From Arthrobacter sp. MYb227 (GTDB taxonomy: Bacteria > Actinomycetota > Actinomycetes > Actinomycetales > Micrococcaceae), in contig NZ_PCPT01000004.1 of assembly GCF_002975435.1 (NCBI RefSeq), forward strand, positions 124,001 to 188,000: a stretch of 64,000 nt of DNA, written 5' to 3'. Shown piece by piece: positions 1-9,302 of this stretch (the first letter of the stretch is position 1; each line of letters starts with the position of its first letter). The position numbers and the translations under genes were made by a program. The notes beneath the pieces are model-generated. The model was not told the DNA's origin. It made no database searches and saw only the letters and a program-made list of their open reading frames with translations.

Positions 1-421
1 ATTTCTTGAGCTGTTTGTGCTGGCGATCAATCACAGCAGGCGCTACGGCACGCTCGCCCCGTAGCTCGTTACGGTCCTTTGCCGTACGTGCAGAAACATC
101 CAACACGATGGCCGAAACCAGTGAATCCTGCGAGCGCGCTACCTCGATGAGGTTTTCGCGGGCACTCTGCTGCACGTTTGTTGCATCCACGACGGTGAGT
201 AGGCCTGCTTCGAGGCGTTTGCTTGCCACGAAGTTGAGGGCTTCGAAGGCTGCCGCGGTGACGGTTTGGTCGTTGGGGTCGTTTCCTACCAGTCCGCGGA
301 AGGTGTCGGATGAGAGTACTTCGTATTGGCCAAAGTGTTTTGCCGCGAATGTTGATTTTCCGGAGCCTGACACTCCGACGAGCAGGACGAGTCCTGCTTC
401 GGGGATTCTGATCTGGCTCAT
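1..421 (-). CDS. pnkp: Polynucleotide kinase-phosphatase Pnkp, N-terminal kinase part (cut by window edge)
   Basis: Only the first 140 or so codons are in the window; the rest lies beyond base 1. The protein opens with a P-loop (GVSGSGKS, residues 16-23) in a P-loop kinase fold, followed by a 'SSDTFRGLVGND' stretch and a 'VVDATN' strand. This is typical of the 5'-OH polynucleotide kinase domain of bacterial Pnkp, which in the full enzyme precedes phosphatase and ligase domains. The ATG overlaps the stop of the upstream hen1 gene as ATGA, so the two are translationally coupled. Family knowledge: Pnkp and Hen1 form an RNA repair complex that heals and seals ribotoxin-cut tRNAs and marks the junction with a 2'-O-methyl group. 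Confidence 0.9.
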   Translation of the reverse strand, partial: MSQIRIPEAGLVLLVGVSGSGKSTFAAKHFGQYEVLSSDTFRGLVGNDPNDQTVTAAAFEALNFVASKRLEAGLLTVVDATNVQQSARENLIEVARSQDSLVSAIVLDVSARTAKDRNELRGERAVAPAVIDRQHKQLKK

Positions 422-1839
422 GCTGTGGCCTTTCGGAAGATTGCCATCTGGGTGGGGGAACCTGCAGTTGGGTGTTCTTCTCCCACGGGACGGTATTCGA
501 CGGTGTAGCTGTGGTCTGTGGCTACGTTTTCAGCCCAAGTGGAGAACTGTGGGCGGGTCCATTCGAAGCGGTGGTCATCGTGTCGCATGGTTCCGTGGGC
601 GAGGTCTGGGTAGAGCCTGTTGTATTCGGAGTTTGGTGTGGTGACTATGACGTTGCGTGGTTTGGTTCCGGCGAAGATTGAATCTTCGAGGGCGCCGAGG
701 CGTTCGGGGTCAATGTGTTCAATGACTTCCATCAGCACTACCGCGTCATGGCCGGCAATGCGGTCATCCCGATATACGGCCGAGGAGTGTAGGAGCTTGA
801 TGCGTTGTTTATCGGCATCGGCCAGCTCGTCGAGGAATAGGGCTTTGGCTGCTTGTTCCAGCGAACGTGCCGATACGTCTGTGCCGAGGATTTTGGTGAA
901 GAAGCCGTCCTTGAGCAATCTGCGTAGTAGCGCGCCTGGTCCGCAGCCAACATCAACTACGGTGTGAGCGCCACAGTCCTTGAGTGCCTTGATGACTGCT
1001 TCTGCGCGCAGTATGCGTAGCGGCGTTTGGGCATTGCCATGGTCCAGTTCTGGTGGTTGTTCGGTGTTGGCAACGCTTGCCAGCGTCGAATCGTCGATCA
1101 GTGTGTCTACCGTCTGGACCAGTTCCTTCTGGTGTGCCAGATATCTGCTGGAGATCAGTGCACGTTCCGGGTGTTCGGGGAGCCAGCCATCTCCCTGGCG
1201 TACTAGCTTCTCAGCCTCATCATCGCTGACCCAGTAATGTTTGGAATCATCAAGCACCGGCAGCAAGACATAGAGCTGGCGCAGCGCCTGGTGCAGGCGG
1301 ACATTGCCGGTCAGTGTCAGTGAGCTATAGCGGGAGTCTCCCCATTTTGGGTACGCCTCGTCCAAGGCAATAGGGTGTTGTTCAACGTTCCAGCCCAAGG
1401 GTTCGAATAGACGTCGAACCAGGTTATCGCCTCCTCTACCCCGGGTGGAGACCACGGGGATTTCCAGACGCAACGGCAAGGGAGCATCTGCAAGTTCGGG
1501 GTAGGTTTCGCTGACCGGAGTCATGGCGCTGCGCATGACGTTGCCCAGTGCCACAGTCATCAGGCTGGATGCGGTGTAGGGACGATCGTTGATGTAATAG
1601 TCGAGGACTCCGTTATCTCCACGGAATCTCTTGCTACGAACCAGCCCAATGGAATCCACTTCCAGCAAAAGTGCTGCGGTGGTGCGCTGCGGCGAGTATT
1701 CCGGGTAGAACACGTGAGCCTTGCCCACCGAAAGCTCAAAGGTCTGTAGCTTCTCGGGGCGTTTACGTAAAAGATGCGAAAGTGCGGTGGCGTCGAGTTG
1801 GGAGTCGGACTCCGGCTCAAGCGTGATGGTAATCAGCAA
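418..1839 (-). CDS. hen1: 3'-terminal RNA ribose 2'-O-methyltransferase Hen1
   Basis: About 473 aa. The N-terminal half ('FELSVGKAHVFYPE', 'DYYINDRPY') matches the bacterial Hen1 ligase-activating domain. The C-terminal half is a SAM methyltransferase with 'VVDVGCGPGALL' (motif I) and the Hen1 metal-binding signature 'EVIEHID' plus 'HGTMRHDDHRFEW', which carries the further histidines. It methylates the 2'-OH of the broken RNA 3' end before Pnkp seals it. I chose the TTG at 1839 because it follows CGGAGTGCAG at good Shine-Dalgarno spacing and gives the usual 'MLITIT' start; an in-frame TTG lies at 1860. The stop overlaps the pnkp ATG. Confidence 0.93.
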   Translation of the reverse strand: MLITITLEPESDSQLDATALSHLLRKRPEKLQTFELSVGKAHVFYPEYSPQRTTAALLLEVDSIGLVRSKRFRGDNGVLDYYINDRPYTASSLMTVALGNVMRSAMTPVSETYPELADAPLPLRLEIPVVSTRGRGGDNLVRRLFEPLGWNVEQHPIALDEAYPKWGDSRYSSLTLTGNVRLHQALRQLYVLLPVLDDSKHYWVSDDEAEKLVRQGDGWLPEHPERALISSRYLAHQKELVQTVDTLIDDSTLASVANTEQPPELDHGNAQTPLRILRAEAVIKALKDCGAHTVVDVGCGPGALLRRLLKDGFFTKILGTDVSARSLEQAAKALFLDELADADKQRIKLLHSSAVYRDDRIAGHDAVVLMEVIEHIDPERLGALEDSIFAGTKPRNVIVTTPNSEYNRLYPDLAHGTMRHDDHRFEWTRPQFSTWAENVATDHSYTVEYRPVGEEHPTAGSPTQMAIFRKATA

Positions 1840-1948
1840 CTGCACTCCGTCCGTGATCAACGTAAATGATCATTTACTAGGCTCTTTGTCTTGAGAAGAC
1901 TTGTATAGAGACTACGCCAGCGCACAATTCATTGAGCTCAACGAAACA

Positions 1949-2005
1949 GCAAATGGTTACGGGTCTTTTCCGTAGAAACGGAAGAACAGACCCATAACCA
2001 TTTGC
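1949..2005 (-). terminator. Hairpin terminator after the hydroxyacid dehydrogenase gene
   Basis: Two 18-nt arms (starting GCAAATGGTTAC at 1949 and ending at 2005) pair with one mismatch, with a smaller TTCCGT/ACGGAA hairpin inside the loop. It lies between the stop at 2063 and the hen1 start at 1839, so it separates the two minus-strand transcription units. Confidence 0.75.
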
Positions 2006-2062
2006 AAGTGGGGAGCACTCGGGCGCCGGGAACCGGAGTCACTTGGTTTCCTGTTTCTAGTG

Positions 2063-2989
2063 CTAGTAGCCTGCTTCGGCGTCCACCAAGCCGACGAGCT
2101 GTTGACCGTTACTGAGGATCTTGACGTTTTCGTGAACGCGTTCGGCAAGGAGCGGGACAATCATTTCCATGGTGTCGGCACTGTGCGGCGTGATCAGCGC
2201 GGTGCCTATGGTCCACAGCGGGTGTCCGTCGGGTAGCGGCTCGGGTTCGGTGACATCTAAGGCGGCACCAGCAATGGTTTTGTTTTGCAGTGCCGTCATC
2301 AGGGCATCGGTATCGATCAGCCCACCGCGTGCAATGTTGACGATGATTGAAGTGTTTGGAAGAAGCTCGAGTTCCTGTGCGGCAATGATCGATCGGGTTC
2401 CCGGCGTCAGCGCTGCGGCCACGATGAGCACATCCGTTTGGGGAAGCTCGTTTTTTAGTTCCGCGAGGCTAAACGTGCGATCTGCACCGGGAACGTCGAT
2501 GGCTTGGCGTCTGATCATCGTGACGTTGGTATCGAAGGCCTTCATCAAGCGGAGGATTTCCAGTGCCACGCCACCGGCACCAATAATCATCACGTTCAGT
2601 CCGTGCAGTGAGATGCCGGCCGGGCTCCCCCACGATGTGGCTTTGGCGCGTTGCGGAAGTTGCCTCAGCAATGCCAAGGTCAGTGCCAAGGCATGTTCGG
2701 CCACGGGTTTGGCGTAAGCGCCTTTCGCGCTGGTCCAGATAATGTCCTGATGCGCAGCAATCGAGGAGGAAAACGCTTCGATTCCTGCGCTCGGCAGCTG
2801 TACCCAGGTAATTTGAGGATAGGTTTTCAGTGCTTCTCTGAGGTCGCCCGGAGCGGCAGCAAAATCAACAACAATCCCCTGCGTATCTTCGCTCAATTCG
2901 ACTACCAATCCACCTGCCGATTCGATGGCGGCTACCAACGAAGGTGTCGGCTTGGGAAGAATTGAAACCCGGGGTTCGGAACTGCGCAT
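2063..2989 (-). CDS. D-isomer-specific 2-hydroxyacid dehydrogenase, NAD-binding
   Basis: About 308 aa. The Rossmann motif 'MIIGAGGVALEIL' is followed by the catalytic Arg in 'NIARGGLID', the Glu in 'DVTEPEPLPDGHPLW' and the His in 'ITPHSADT', in the order expected for the phosphoglycerate dehydrogenase/glyoxylate reductase superfamily. It should interconvert a D-2-hydroxyacid and its 2-oxoacid in the cytosol. The ATG at 2989 is preceded by GAGGATTTTC, a good ribosome site; an in-frame ATG at 3001 and a TTG at 3016 are poorer. It is immediately downstream of the MHS transporter on the same strand and probably cotranscribed. The substrate cannot be read from sequence. Confidence 0.85.
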   Translation of the reverse strand: MRSSEPRVSILPKPTPSLVAAIESAGGLVVELSEDTQGIVVDFAAAPGDLREALKTYPQITWVQLPSAGIEAFSSSIAAHQDIIWTSAKGAYAKPVAEHALALTLALLRQLPQRAKATSWGSPAGISLHGLNVMIIGAGGVALEILRLMKAFDTNVTMIRRQAIDVPGADRTFSLAELKNELPQTDVLIVAAALTPGTRSIIAAQELELLPNTSIIVNIARGGLIDTDALMTALQNKTIAGAALDVTEPEPLPDGHPLWTIGTALITPHSADTMEMIVPLLAERVHENVKILSNGQQLVGLVDAEAGY

Positions 2990-3091
2990 GAAAATCCTCA
3001 TTAGATCTAAAGTCAAAAAATACTGGGAAACGTGAGTTCTGGGTGAGCGCCGAATTATAGCCCCACCCAGAACACACGCAATTAGTTTCGG

Positions 3092-4426
3092 CTATACCCG
3101 AGCCACGGTATATTCCCGAAGCTCCTCTTGGGAAACATCCGGTCCATGCGGGATACCAACCATGTCGGAAGGTCGGATGGCCAAGGTTGCCAGCAGCGAA
3201 ATCAGCCCCGCAACAAGCAGGTAGACGCCGACGGAAACGGCAGAGCCGGTGTTTTGTACCAGCCAGGTTGCCAAGAATGGTGCCGGGCCGCCGCCAAGAA
3301 TCGCACCAATGGCGTAGGCCAGCGAAGCGCCCGAGTAACGAACACGGGTTGGGAACAGGCCAACGAACATTGCCGACTGCGGGCCATAGGAGAATCCAAG
3401 GCTTGCGGTGAGCATAAATGCCGCCAGGTAGATGTAGAACAGGTTTCCGGTGGCTACCAAAAGCATGAATGGAATGGCCGTGAGTACCTGGGCGGTGAAA
3501 CCAATGATGTAGAGGCGTCGTGCGCCAACAATATCCGTGAGGTATCCGGAGGCGAGGATGGACGCGAGCCACATGAATGAGGCAACGATTTGTACTAGCA
3601 ACATGCTGGAACTCTCGAGCTTCAGCGTATTAGTTGCATAGGAGAGCATGAAGGACAGGAAGATATAGCCGCCCATGTTGTTGCCCAGGAAAGTCAGTGC
3701 AGCAATGAACAGTGGACGCTTATGGAAGCGGAACACATCGGATAGTGGCGGGCGTTCACCCTGCTGGGAGTTCTTCATTTCTTCGAAGGCCGGGCTTTCG
3801 TCCACCTTGGCACGAATGAAGTAGCCGACCGCCACCATGAGAATGCTGACAAAGAACGGTACGCGCCAGCCCCACGCCAAGAATTGTTCCTCGGTGGTCA
3901 CTGAAACCATCATCAAAACCGTGGCCGTTGCGAGGATCAAACCTACCGGAGTGCCCAGCTGGGAGGATGAACCCCAGAAGCCGCGTTTCTTCGGCGGTGC
4001 GTGTTCAACGGCCATGAGTGCTGCGCCGGCCCATTCGCCACCGGCACTAAAGCCCTGCATGAAGCGCAGCGTCACCAAGAGGATCGGTGCCCAGACGCCG
4101 ATCTGGGAATAGGTTGGCAGTAATCCGACCATGAACGTTGCCCCACCCATGATGCCAAGGGTCAACACCAGCATTTTCTTGCGTCCCAGTCGATCTCCAA
4201 AGTGACCGATCACCGCACTACCCAGTGGGCGGGCCAAGAAAGTTACTCCGATGGTTGCCATTGAGGTCAGAAGCGCTGTGGCAGGATCCATGGCACTGAA
4301 GAATTGGCTGCTGAAGACCAATGCTGCGGACGTGGAATAGATAAAGAAGTCATACCATTCGATGGTTGTGCCAATAGCGCTGGCAGCAAAGACCCTGCGC
4401 TTCTGCGCGATGTCGTTGTCTTGCAA
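3092..4426 (-). CDS. MFS transporter, metabolite:H+ symporter (MHS) family
   Basis: About 444 aa with twelve predicted membrane segments. The opening 'RRVFAASAIGTTIEWYDFFIY' pattern (residues about 8-28), the loop 'RPLGSAVIGHFGDRLGRKK' and 'RFMQGFSAGGEWAGA' are hallmarks of the MHS family (shikimate, proline/betaine, dicarboxylate:H+ symporters). The reading frame stays open to 5371, but that part is antisense to the dehydratase gene. The TTG at 4426 is preceded by AGAGGACAGAAA and begins just before the conserved N-terminus, so I take it as the start. It is divergent from the IlvD-type gene and probably imports the organic acid consumed by the cluster. Confidence 0.9.
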   Translation of the reverse strand: MQDNDIAQKRRVFAASAIGTTIEWYDFFIYSTSAALVFSSQFFSAMDPATALLTSMATIGVTFLARPLGSAVIGHFGDRLGRKKMLVLTLGIMGGATFMVGLLPTYSQIGVWAPILLVTLRFMQGFSAGGEWAGAALMAVEHAPPKKRGFWGSSSQLGTPVGLILATATVLMMVSVTTEEQFLAWGWRVPFFVSILMVAVGYFIRAKVDESPAFEEMKNSQQGERPPLSDVFRFHKRPLFIAALTFLGNNMGGYIFLSFMLSYATNTLKLESSSMLLVQIVASFMWLASILASGYLTDIVGARRLYIIGFTAQVLTAIPFMLLVATGNLFYIYLAAFMLTASLGFSYGPQSAMFVGLFPTRVRYSGASLAYAIGAILGGGPAPFLATWLVQNTGSAVSVGVYLLVAGLISLLATLAIRPSDMVGIPHGPDVSQEELREYTVARV

Positions 4427-4538
4427 TTTCTGTCCTCTCGGGAAACCTACGGTGCATTCGAGGAATGCCAAGTTTGGTATTTCAAAGATATATCTGTAGC
4501 ATCTGTGTGACTTAGGTAACCTTACATTAGGAGTTTGA
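4427..4538. promoter_or_regulatory. Divergent promoter region of the transporter and dehydratase operons
   Basis: This 112-bp gap separates the TTG of the MHS transporter from the ATG of the dehydratase. It contains the short palindrome GATATATC near 4485 and a TAGGAG ribosome site just before 4539. The GntR gene closing the plus-strand operon is the likely regulator; I cannot define its operator by eye. Confidence 0.45.
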
Positions 4539-6293
4539 ATGTCACAACGAGGTGTAGAAAAAGGCTCCGGAGCACTCTTCGCAGATGCTGGGCAAGACGG
4601 CCTGCTGCATCGTGCATTCCTCCGAGGTGCCAGCTTCACAGAAGAAGATGTCCGCAAGAGCCCGGTGGTTGGCATTGCCAACAGCGCCAGCGAACTAAAT
4701 CCATGCAACGCAGGACTCAAAGAGTTGGTCGAGGACCTCAAGGCAGGCATCCGAGAAGCCGGCGGGCTACCACTGGAATTCCCCACGATCTCAATCTCGG
4801 AACCCTTCACCCGCCCCACCAGCCTGTACCTGCGCAATCTCATGTCCATGGACGTTGAGGAGATGATCTCGACAACTCCCATTGATGGAGTGGTTCTCCT
4901 AGGTGGGTGCGATAAGACAGTTCCCGCCCAAATCATGGGAGCCCTCAGCGCCGATAAACCATCAATGATGCTGACGGCAGGGCCGCGCCCGGTGTCTTGT
5001 TTCAAGAAGAACAAGGAATTTACCGTTGATGATGTGTGGCCCATGTGTGAAAAGCGCCGGGTCGGCGAGGTCACCGATGAAGACTGGCGCGAACTTGAAG
5101 GCAAGGTCAATATAGGGGTTGGCACCTGCAATGTCATGGGCACCGCAACCACCATGGCAGCCGTTGCCGAAATGCTCGGCTTCGCGTTACCCGGTTCTTC
5201 ACTCGCTCCCGCGAATAGTGCCACGCGCCGCGAACTGGCCCGATTGACCGGGCACGCTATCGTTGCCTCGATCAAGGCACAAACCTTGCCCAGCGAGCTG
5301 GTGACCGAAGAATCCTTGGAAAACGCTTTCCGCGTGGTCACTGCACTAGGAGGCTCCACCAATGCCGTCATTCACCTCGAAGCAATTTCCGGACGCGTGG
5401 GACTGCGCATTGGACCTGAACGCTTCGGTTTATGGTCTGCCAGCACACCCTATGTGACAAATGTCAGGCCCGGCGGAACTCGCTTGCTCTCCGATCTAGA
5501 TGATGCAGGAGGAGTGCCCGCGGTCGTGGGGCGTATCGGGCACTTGATTCACGAAGATACGCTCACGGCCACCGGCAAGACCTGGGGCCAGATTCTGTCC
5601 GAAAGCAGCTTCCCGGCCAACGACGCAATTTCCCCTGCCGCCGAGCCGTTATCCCCTCGTGGAGCGTTGATGATGCTTCATGGAAACCTTGCACCGCGCG
5701 GTGCGGTTCTCAAGGCCGCCGGTAAACATGATCCCAGGCTGCAGCGCCACCGCGGTCGTGCAGTAGTTTTTGATGGTCTCGAAGATTTGAATAACCGCAT
5801 TGATGATCCGGATCTCGATGTTAATGCGGATTCAATTCTTGTCTTGCGCGGCATGGGAGTCTTGGGTGCACCGGGCATGCCAGAAGTTGGGCACATCCCC
5901 ATTCCAGCCAAGCTCATGCGCCAAGGAGTAAGCGATATGGTGCGGCTTTCGGATGCACGCATGAGCGGCACATCCACCGGAACCGTGGTTCTGCATATCA
6001 CCCCGGAGGCAGTTGCCGGTGGTCCGCTGGGAATCTTGTCCGACGGGGATGAGATCGAATTGGATGCCGAAGCCGGCATCTTGCGTCATTTCCTCTCCGA
6101 CGAAGTTATTTCTCTGCGTACCCCCATGGAAAACCCACAACGTCCCGAACGCGGCTTTGCCTGGCTTCATCAGCAGCATGTCCTGCAGGCCGATGAAGGC
6201 TGCGATTTCGACTTCCTGCGCGGCGAACCCCAGACGGGTTCTTGGCCTGAAGGCGAAACACGCGAAGAATCAGCACTTGCTCACAGCGAATAG
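4539..6293 (+). CDS. IlvD/Edd family dehydratase (sugar-acid dehydratase type)
   Basis: 584 aa, the usual length for the family. Cysteines in the Fe-S ligand positions are visible: C56 ('ELNPCNAGL'), C124 ('GGCDKTVPAQ') and C197 ('GTCNVMGTATTM'). The C-terminal half has 'MLHGNLAPRGAVLK' and 'DARMSGTSTGTVVLH'. The family dehydrates 2,3-dihydroxy acids to 2-oxo acids; sugar-acid dehydratases (arabinonate, xylonate) and IlvD share the fold. Its neighbours (hydroxyacid dehydrogenases, SDR, MHS transporter, GntR) point to catabolism of a sugar acid and not to branched amino acid synthesis. First gene of a four-gene plus-strand operon; the ATG follows TAGGAG. Confidence 0.88.
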   Translation: MSQRGVEKGSGALFADAGQDGLLHRAFLRGASFTEEDVRKSPVVGIANSASELNPCNAGLKELVEDLKAGIREAGGLPLEFPTISISEPFTRPTSLYLRNLMSMDVEEMISTTPIDGVVLLGGCDKTVPAQIMGALSADKPSMMLTAGPRPVSCFKKNKEFTVDDVWPMCEKRRVGEVTDEDWRELEGKVNIGVGTCNVMGTATTMAAVAEMLGFALPGSSLAPANSATRRELARLTGHAIVASIKAQTLPSELVTEESLENAFRVVTALGGSTNAVIHLEAISGRVGLRIGPERFGLWSASTPYVTNVRPGGTRLLSDLDDAGGVPAVVGRIGHLIHEDTLTATGKTWGQILSESSFPANDAISPAAEPLSPRGALMMLHGNLAPRGAVLKAAGKHDPRLQRHRGRAVVFDGLEDLNNRIDDPDLDVNADSILVLRGMGVLGAPGMPEVGHIPIPAKLMRQGVSDMVRLSDARMSGTSTGTVVLHITPEAVAGGPLGILSDGDEIELDAEAGILRHFLSDEVISLRTPMENPQRPERGFAWLHQQHVLQADEGCDFDFLRGEPQTGSWPEGETREESALAHSE

Positions 6294-6301
6294 GCAATAA
6301 C

Positions 6302-7231
6302 TTGGAAACCACACCTCTAACAACGACCCTCAAACTAGGATTCTTGGGCCCCGGTGCCATGGGGACCGGGATGATTTCCCGCTTGCAATCACACGGTCAC
6401 ACCGTGAATGTTTTTGCCCGCAATCCGCAGAAAATCTCTGAACTATTGGCAGGCGGCGCAACGTTTTATCCACACCCGGTACAGCTTGTCCTCGACTCAG
6501 ATGTCGTGCTGGGGTGCCTGCTGGATACGGCAGTGATTCGTGAAATCTATCTCGGCTCGGATGGAATCGCTCAGCATGCGCGCGAGGGGCAGATCTTTGT
6601 CGAACATGCGACCTTCGCACCGGCATTGGCACAAGAAATCTCCGAAGCATTAGAAGCGCGCGGCGCCCACTTTATTGATGCTCCCGTGTCGGGCGGCCCG
6701 GTCGGCGCGGCCCAGGGCACTCTTGTCACCATGCTGGGCGGTCAAGCCCAAACGGTCCAGGACATTCGTCCGATCCTCGGCATGTACTGCGCTCGGATCA
6801 AGCACGTTGGAGCCATCGGGGCTGGGCTTCGACTCAAACTCATCAACCAGCTTCTGGTCAGCGTTCATGCGGTGGCCGCGGCCGAAGCCAGTGCGCTGGT
6901 TCTAGAAAACGGCATAGATCCCACGATCGCTCACGAAGCGTTGATGGGCGGGTGGGCCGCAAGCACCATGCTGGATATCCAGCTGCCCAAGGCCTGCGCT
7001 TCAGAGTTTGAATCCGACGGTGCCGCCATTGGCGGTCTGATTGAAGTACAGAACCTCGTCGCCGACTTCTGTGCCGAAAGTAATTTCAGCTCCAGACTAT
7101 TAGGCCCCGTCAAAGATGTTTTCGCCCAAGCCGTTGCCGACGGTCATGAGGCAAGTGCGCTATCTGCCCTCGTGACTCAATTCCCGACGGCTCAGCAAGC
7201 ACCATTGAACGCCGGGACAGGCAAGGAGTAA
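6302..7231 (+). CDS. NAD(P)-dependent 3-hydroxyisobutyrate dehydrogenase-family oxidoreductase
   Basis: 309 aa from a TTG start 8 bp after the dehydratase stop. It has the N-terminal nucleotide motif 'GFLGPGAMGTGM', the substrate motif 'DAPVSGGPVGAAQGTL' and the catalytic-lysine helix 'GAGLRLKLINQLL'. These define the beta-hydroxyacid dehydrogenase family, which includes 3-hydroxyisobutyrate dehydrogenase and tartronate semialdehyde reductase. In this operon it probably oxidises or reduces an intermediate made from the dehydratase product. The exact substrate is not determinable. Confidence 0.87.
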   Translation: METTPLTTTLKLGFLGPGAMGTGMISRLQSHGHTVNVFARNPQKISELLAGGATFYPHPVQLVLDSDVVLGCLLDTAVIREIYLGSDGIAQHAREGQIFVEHATFAPALAQEISEALEARGAHFIDAPVSGGPVGAAQGTLVTMLGGQAQTVQDIRPILGMYCARIKHVGAIGAGLRLKLINQLLVSVHAVAAAEASALVLENGIDPTIAHEALMGGWAASTMLDIQLPKACASEFESDGAAIGGLIEVQNLVADFCAESNFSSRLLGPVKDVFAQAVADGHEASALSALVTQFPTAQQAPLNAGTGKE

Positions 7232-7233
7232 TC

Positions 7234-7953
7234 ATGAAAAAGGTAGTACTTGTAACAGGCTCCTCAAGCGGCATCGGCAAGGCCATTGCCACCCGCCTAT
7301 TCAACGACGGCTGGAGCGTGGTCTTCAATGGGCACCGAACCCCGGAACTGGGCACCGAGCTAGCTGAATCCTTCGAAGGCAGCATTTATATTGACGCAGA
7401 TGTGTCACAGAGTGCGGATGCGCAGCGCCTGGTCGAGGGCACGGTCGAGCATTTCGGCCGGCTGGATGCGGTCATCAACAATGCCGGTATCGCACGGCGG
7501 ATCCCGCATGCCGACCTCGACGCGGTAGACGATGAATTCTGGGATCTAGTCATGTCGGTGAATCTCAAGGGCCCCTGGAACATTGCCAAGGCCGCTCGCC
7601 CGCATTTGGTCAAGACCGAGGGGCAGATCATCAACAATGCTTCGCTCGCCGGGCTTACCCCTTCGGGCAGTTCCATCCCCTATGCCATCAGCAAGGCGGG
7701 TGTGCTCCATATGACTCGGCTCCTGGCCAAGGCACTCGGACCCGAAATTCGCGTCAATGCTGTAGCCCCCGGCTATATCGATACACCGTTGACTCATGAG
7801 TGGACCGAGCTGCGTAACTTCGTTGAAAGTGAATCTCCGGCACGCCGCTTGGGTCAACCAGAAGACGTTGCAGAGGTAGTCAGTGGCCTGTTGAACATGA
7901 AATATGTAACAGGTACCGCGATCCCCGTCGCGGGCGGATTACAGTTGCTATGA
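7234..7953 (+). CDS. SDR family oxidoreductase
   Basis: 239 aa with the classical short-chain dehydrogenase motifs: 'VTGSSSGIGKAIA' (cofactor), 'NNAG', a serine in 'NNASLAGLTP' and the catalytic 'YAISK'. The ATG at 7234 follows AAGGAGTAATC and lies 2 bp beyond the preceding stop, so it belongs to the same operon. Expected role: NAD(P)-dependent oxidation of a hydroxyl in the pathway started by the dehydratase; the substrate is unknown. Confidence 0.9.
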   Translation: MKKVVLVTGSSSGIGKAIATRLFNDGWSVVFNGHRTPELGTELAESFEGSIYIDADVSQSADAQRLVEGTVEHFGRLDAVINNAGIARRIPHADLDAVDDEFWDLVMSVNLKGPWNIAKAARPHLVKTEGQIINNASLAGLTPSGSSIPYAISKAGVLHMTRLLAKALGPEIRVNAVAPGYIDTPLTHEWTELRNFVESESPARRLGQPEDVAEVVSGLLNMKYVTGTAIPVAGGLQLL

Positions 7954-7963
7954 GGATCGCACA

Positions 7964-8662
7964 ATGAATGGAGTCATCTTGGACGAAAGAACCAGCACTA
8001 GACCGCGCGTCGAACGCGAATCTGCTGCTGAGCGGGTTCGTTCCCAGATTCGTGAACAGATCTTGACCGCCGAGTTGCGTCCGGGCGAAATTGTGTTGGA
8101 AAACGACTTGGCCGCGCTCTTTGGTGTCTCCAAGACTCCAGTGCGCGAAGCACTCCAGATGCTCATGGTCGAAGGTTTGGTCTCTCTGCTTCCTCGCAAG
8201 GGATACATGGTCCGGCCACTGAGTTTCCATGACGTGCGAGATGTCATGGAATTGCGCCTCATCTTAGAGCCACCGCTCTTAGCCGCAGCAGCACGGAATG
8301 TCACCGATTCGCTAGTCCTCAAGCTACGATCGCTACTGGATCAGCAATTTGCTCCAGAAAAATCCCTCAGCGATCGAGTCCATGCGGCTCGAGAGTTTCA
8401 CCTTGCCTGTGTGGGCGCCTCACGCAATGAACGGGCCGCCACGCTGGTGCGTATGCTCACCGATGAGATCAACAGACTTCACCACCTCATGCCCCTCGTC
8501 GAGGACCACATCGCGTCCGACAATGAGCGCGAAGCACATGAAGCAATACTCAGCGCCATCGCGGCCGGAAATGCGGCAGAAGCAGAGTCCAAAATGCGTG
8601 AGCACTTGATCGAGTCAAATTCCGCAATGGTCACGGCGTTCTACGGTTCACCACTGCAATAA
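7964..8662 (+). CDS. GntR family transcriptional regulator (FadR/FCD type)
   Basis: 232 aa. The N-terminal winged helix ('VRSQIREQIL', 'LFGVSKTPVREALQML', 'GLVSLLPRKGYMV') is followed by an all-helical FCD ligand domain with 'ARNVTDS', 'HLACVGASRN' and 'HEAILSAIAAGNAAEAE'. Such proteins usually repress hydroxyacid or sugar-acid catabolic operons until the substrate binds. It is the last gene of the operon, 10 bp after the SDR gene, and probably controls this operon and the divergent transporter from the 4427-4538 region. Confidence 0.92.
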   Translation: MNGVILDERTSTRPRVERESAAERVRSQIREQILTAELRPGEIVLENDLAALFGVSKTPVREALQMLMVEGLVSLLPRKGYMVRPLSFHDVRDVMELRLILEPPLLAAAARNVTDSLVLKLRSLLDQQFAPEKSLSDRVHAAREFHLACVGASRNERAATLVRMLTDEINRLHHLMPLVEDHIASDNEREAHEAILSAIAAGNAAEAESKMREHLIESNSAMVTAFYGSPLQ

Positions 8663-8753
8663 GGTCTGCTGGCACCTTCCGTGGTGGTTTTGACCGCTGA
8701 AAACGTCTTCCGCCGACCCATACACATTTTATAAATCGAATGTAGAATGAGTC

Positions 8754-9086
8754 ATGTCCACGTTAACGACGACCGGCCGGCCCATCGCTTCTGCGATCCT
8801 GCTCGCCGTTGAGGTTGTGCTGGCAATACTTGCGGTCATGCTTCATTACGCCTTCATCGCCGAGTATGGAATTACTACCGACAATTCATTTCAGGGTCTT
8901 ATCTGGGGTCTGACCAGTGGCTTGTCAGGCATAGCTATTGGTGTAGTCGCGATCGCTGCGACGATCGCCTTCTTGGTCTCATCGAAACGGTCCATGCGAT
9001 TGGCGACAATGGCCGTCTTGGTCATGACACTGATCGCGATGTTTGCGGTCACGCCGTTCGCGCTCCAGCAGAAGATCGGCGGTTAG
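8754..9086 (+). CDS. Small integral membrane protein of unknown function
   Basis: 110 aa with three or four hydrophobic stretches (about residues 10-37, 46-75 and 80-103) and no motif I recognise. The start ATG lies just after an AT-rich tract (TTTATAAATCGAATGTAGAAT) that may hold its promoter. It stands alone between the GntR and AraC genes. Function unknown. Confidence 0.6.
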   Translation: MSTLTTTGRPIASAILLAVEVVLAILAVMLHYAFIAEYGITTDNSFQGLIWGLTSGLSGIAIGVVAIAATIAFLVSSKRSMRLATMAVLVMTLIAMFAVTPFALQQKIGG

Positions 9087-9302
9087 GTAGGCTCCGCTCA
9101 GCAGTAGGTGAGTGAGTCATCCTGCAACTACGTTGGAAATCAGACTGATTCTCTGAAGCGAGCTAGTGGCGGTCTCCGAATTTTCGTGACCTCAGACGAG
9201 ATCGACACATAGTGATACCCAAGTCAGCTAGGGAACGGGCAACAATATTCCTACCTTTTCCGGATGCATCTGGAACCGCCACCAGTCTAGATATTAAACT
9301 AG

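Noticed and set aside
4427-5371. Upstream in-frame extension of the MHS transporter
   Set aside because: It is wholly antisense to the conserved dehydratase gene, and a TTG with a good ribosome site lies just before the family N-terminus.
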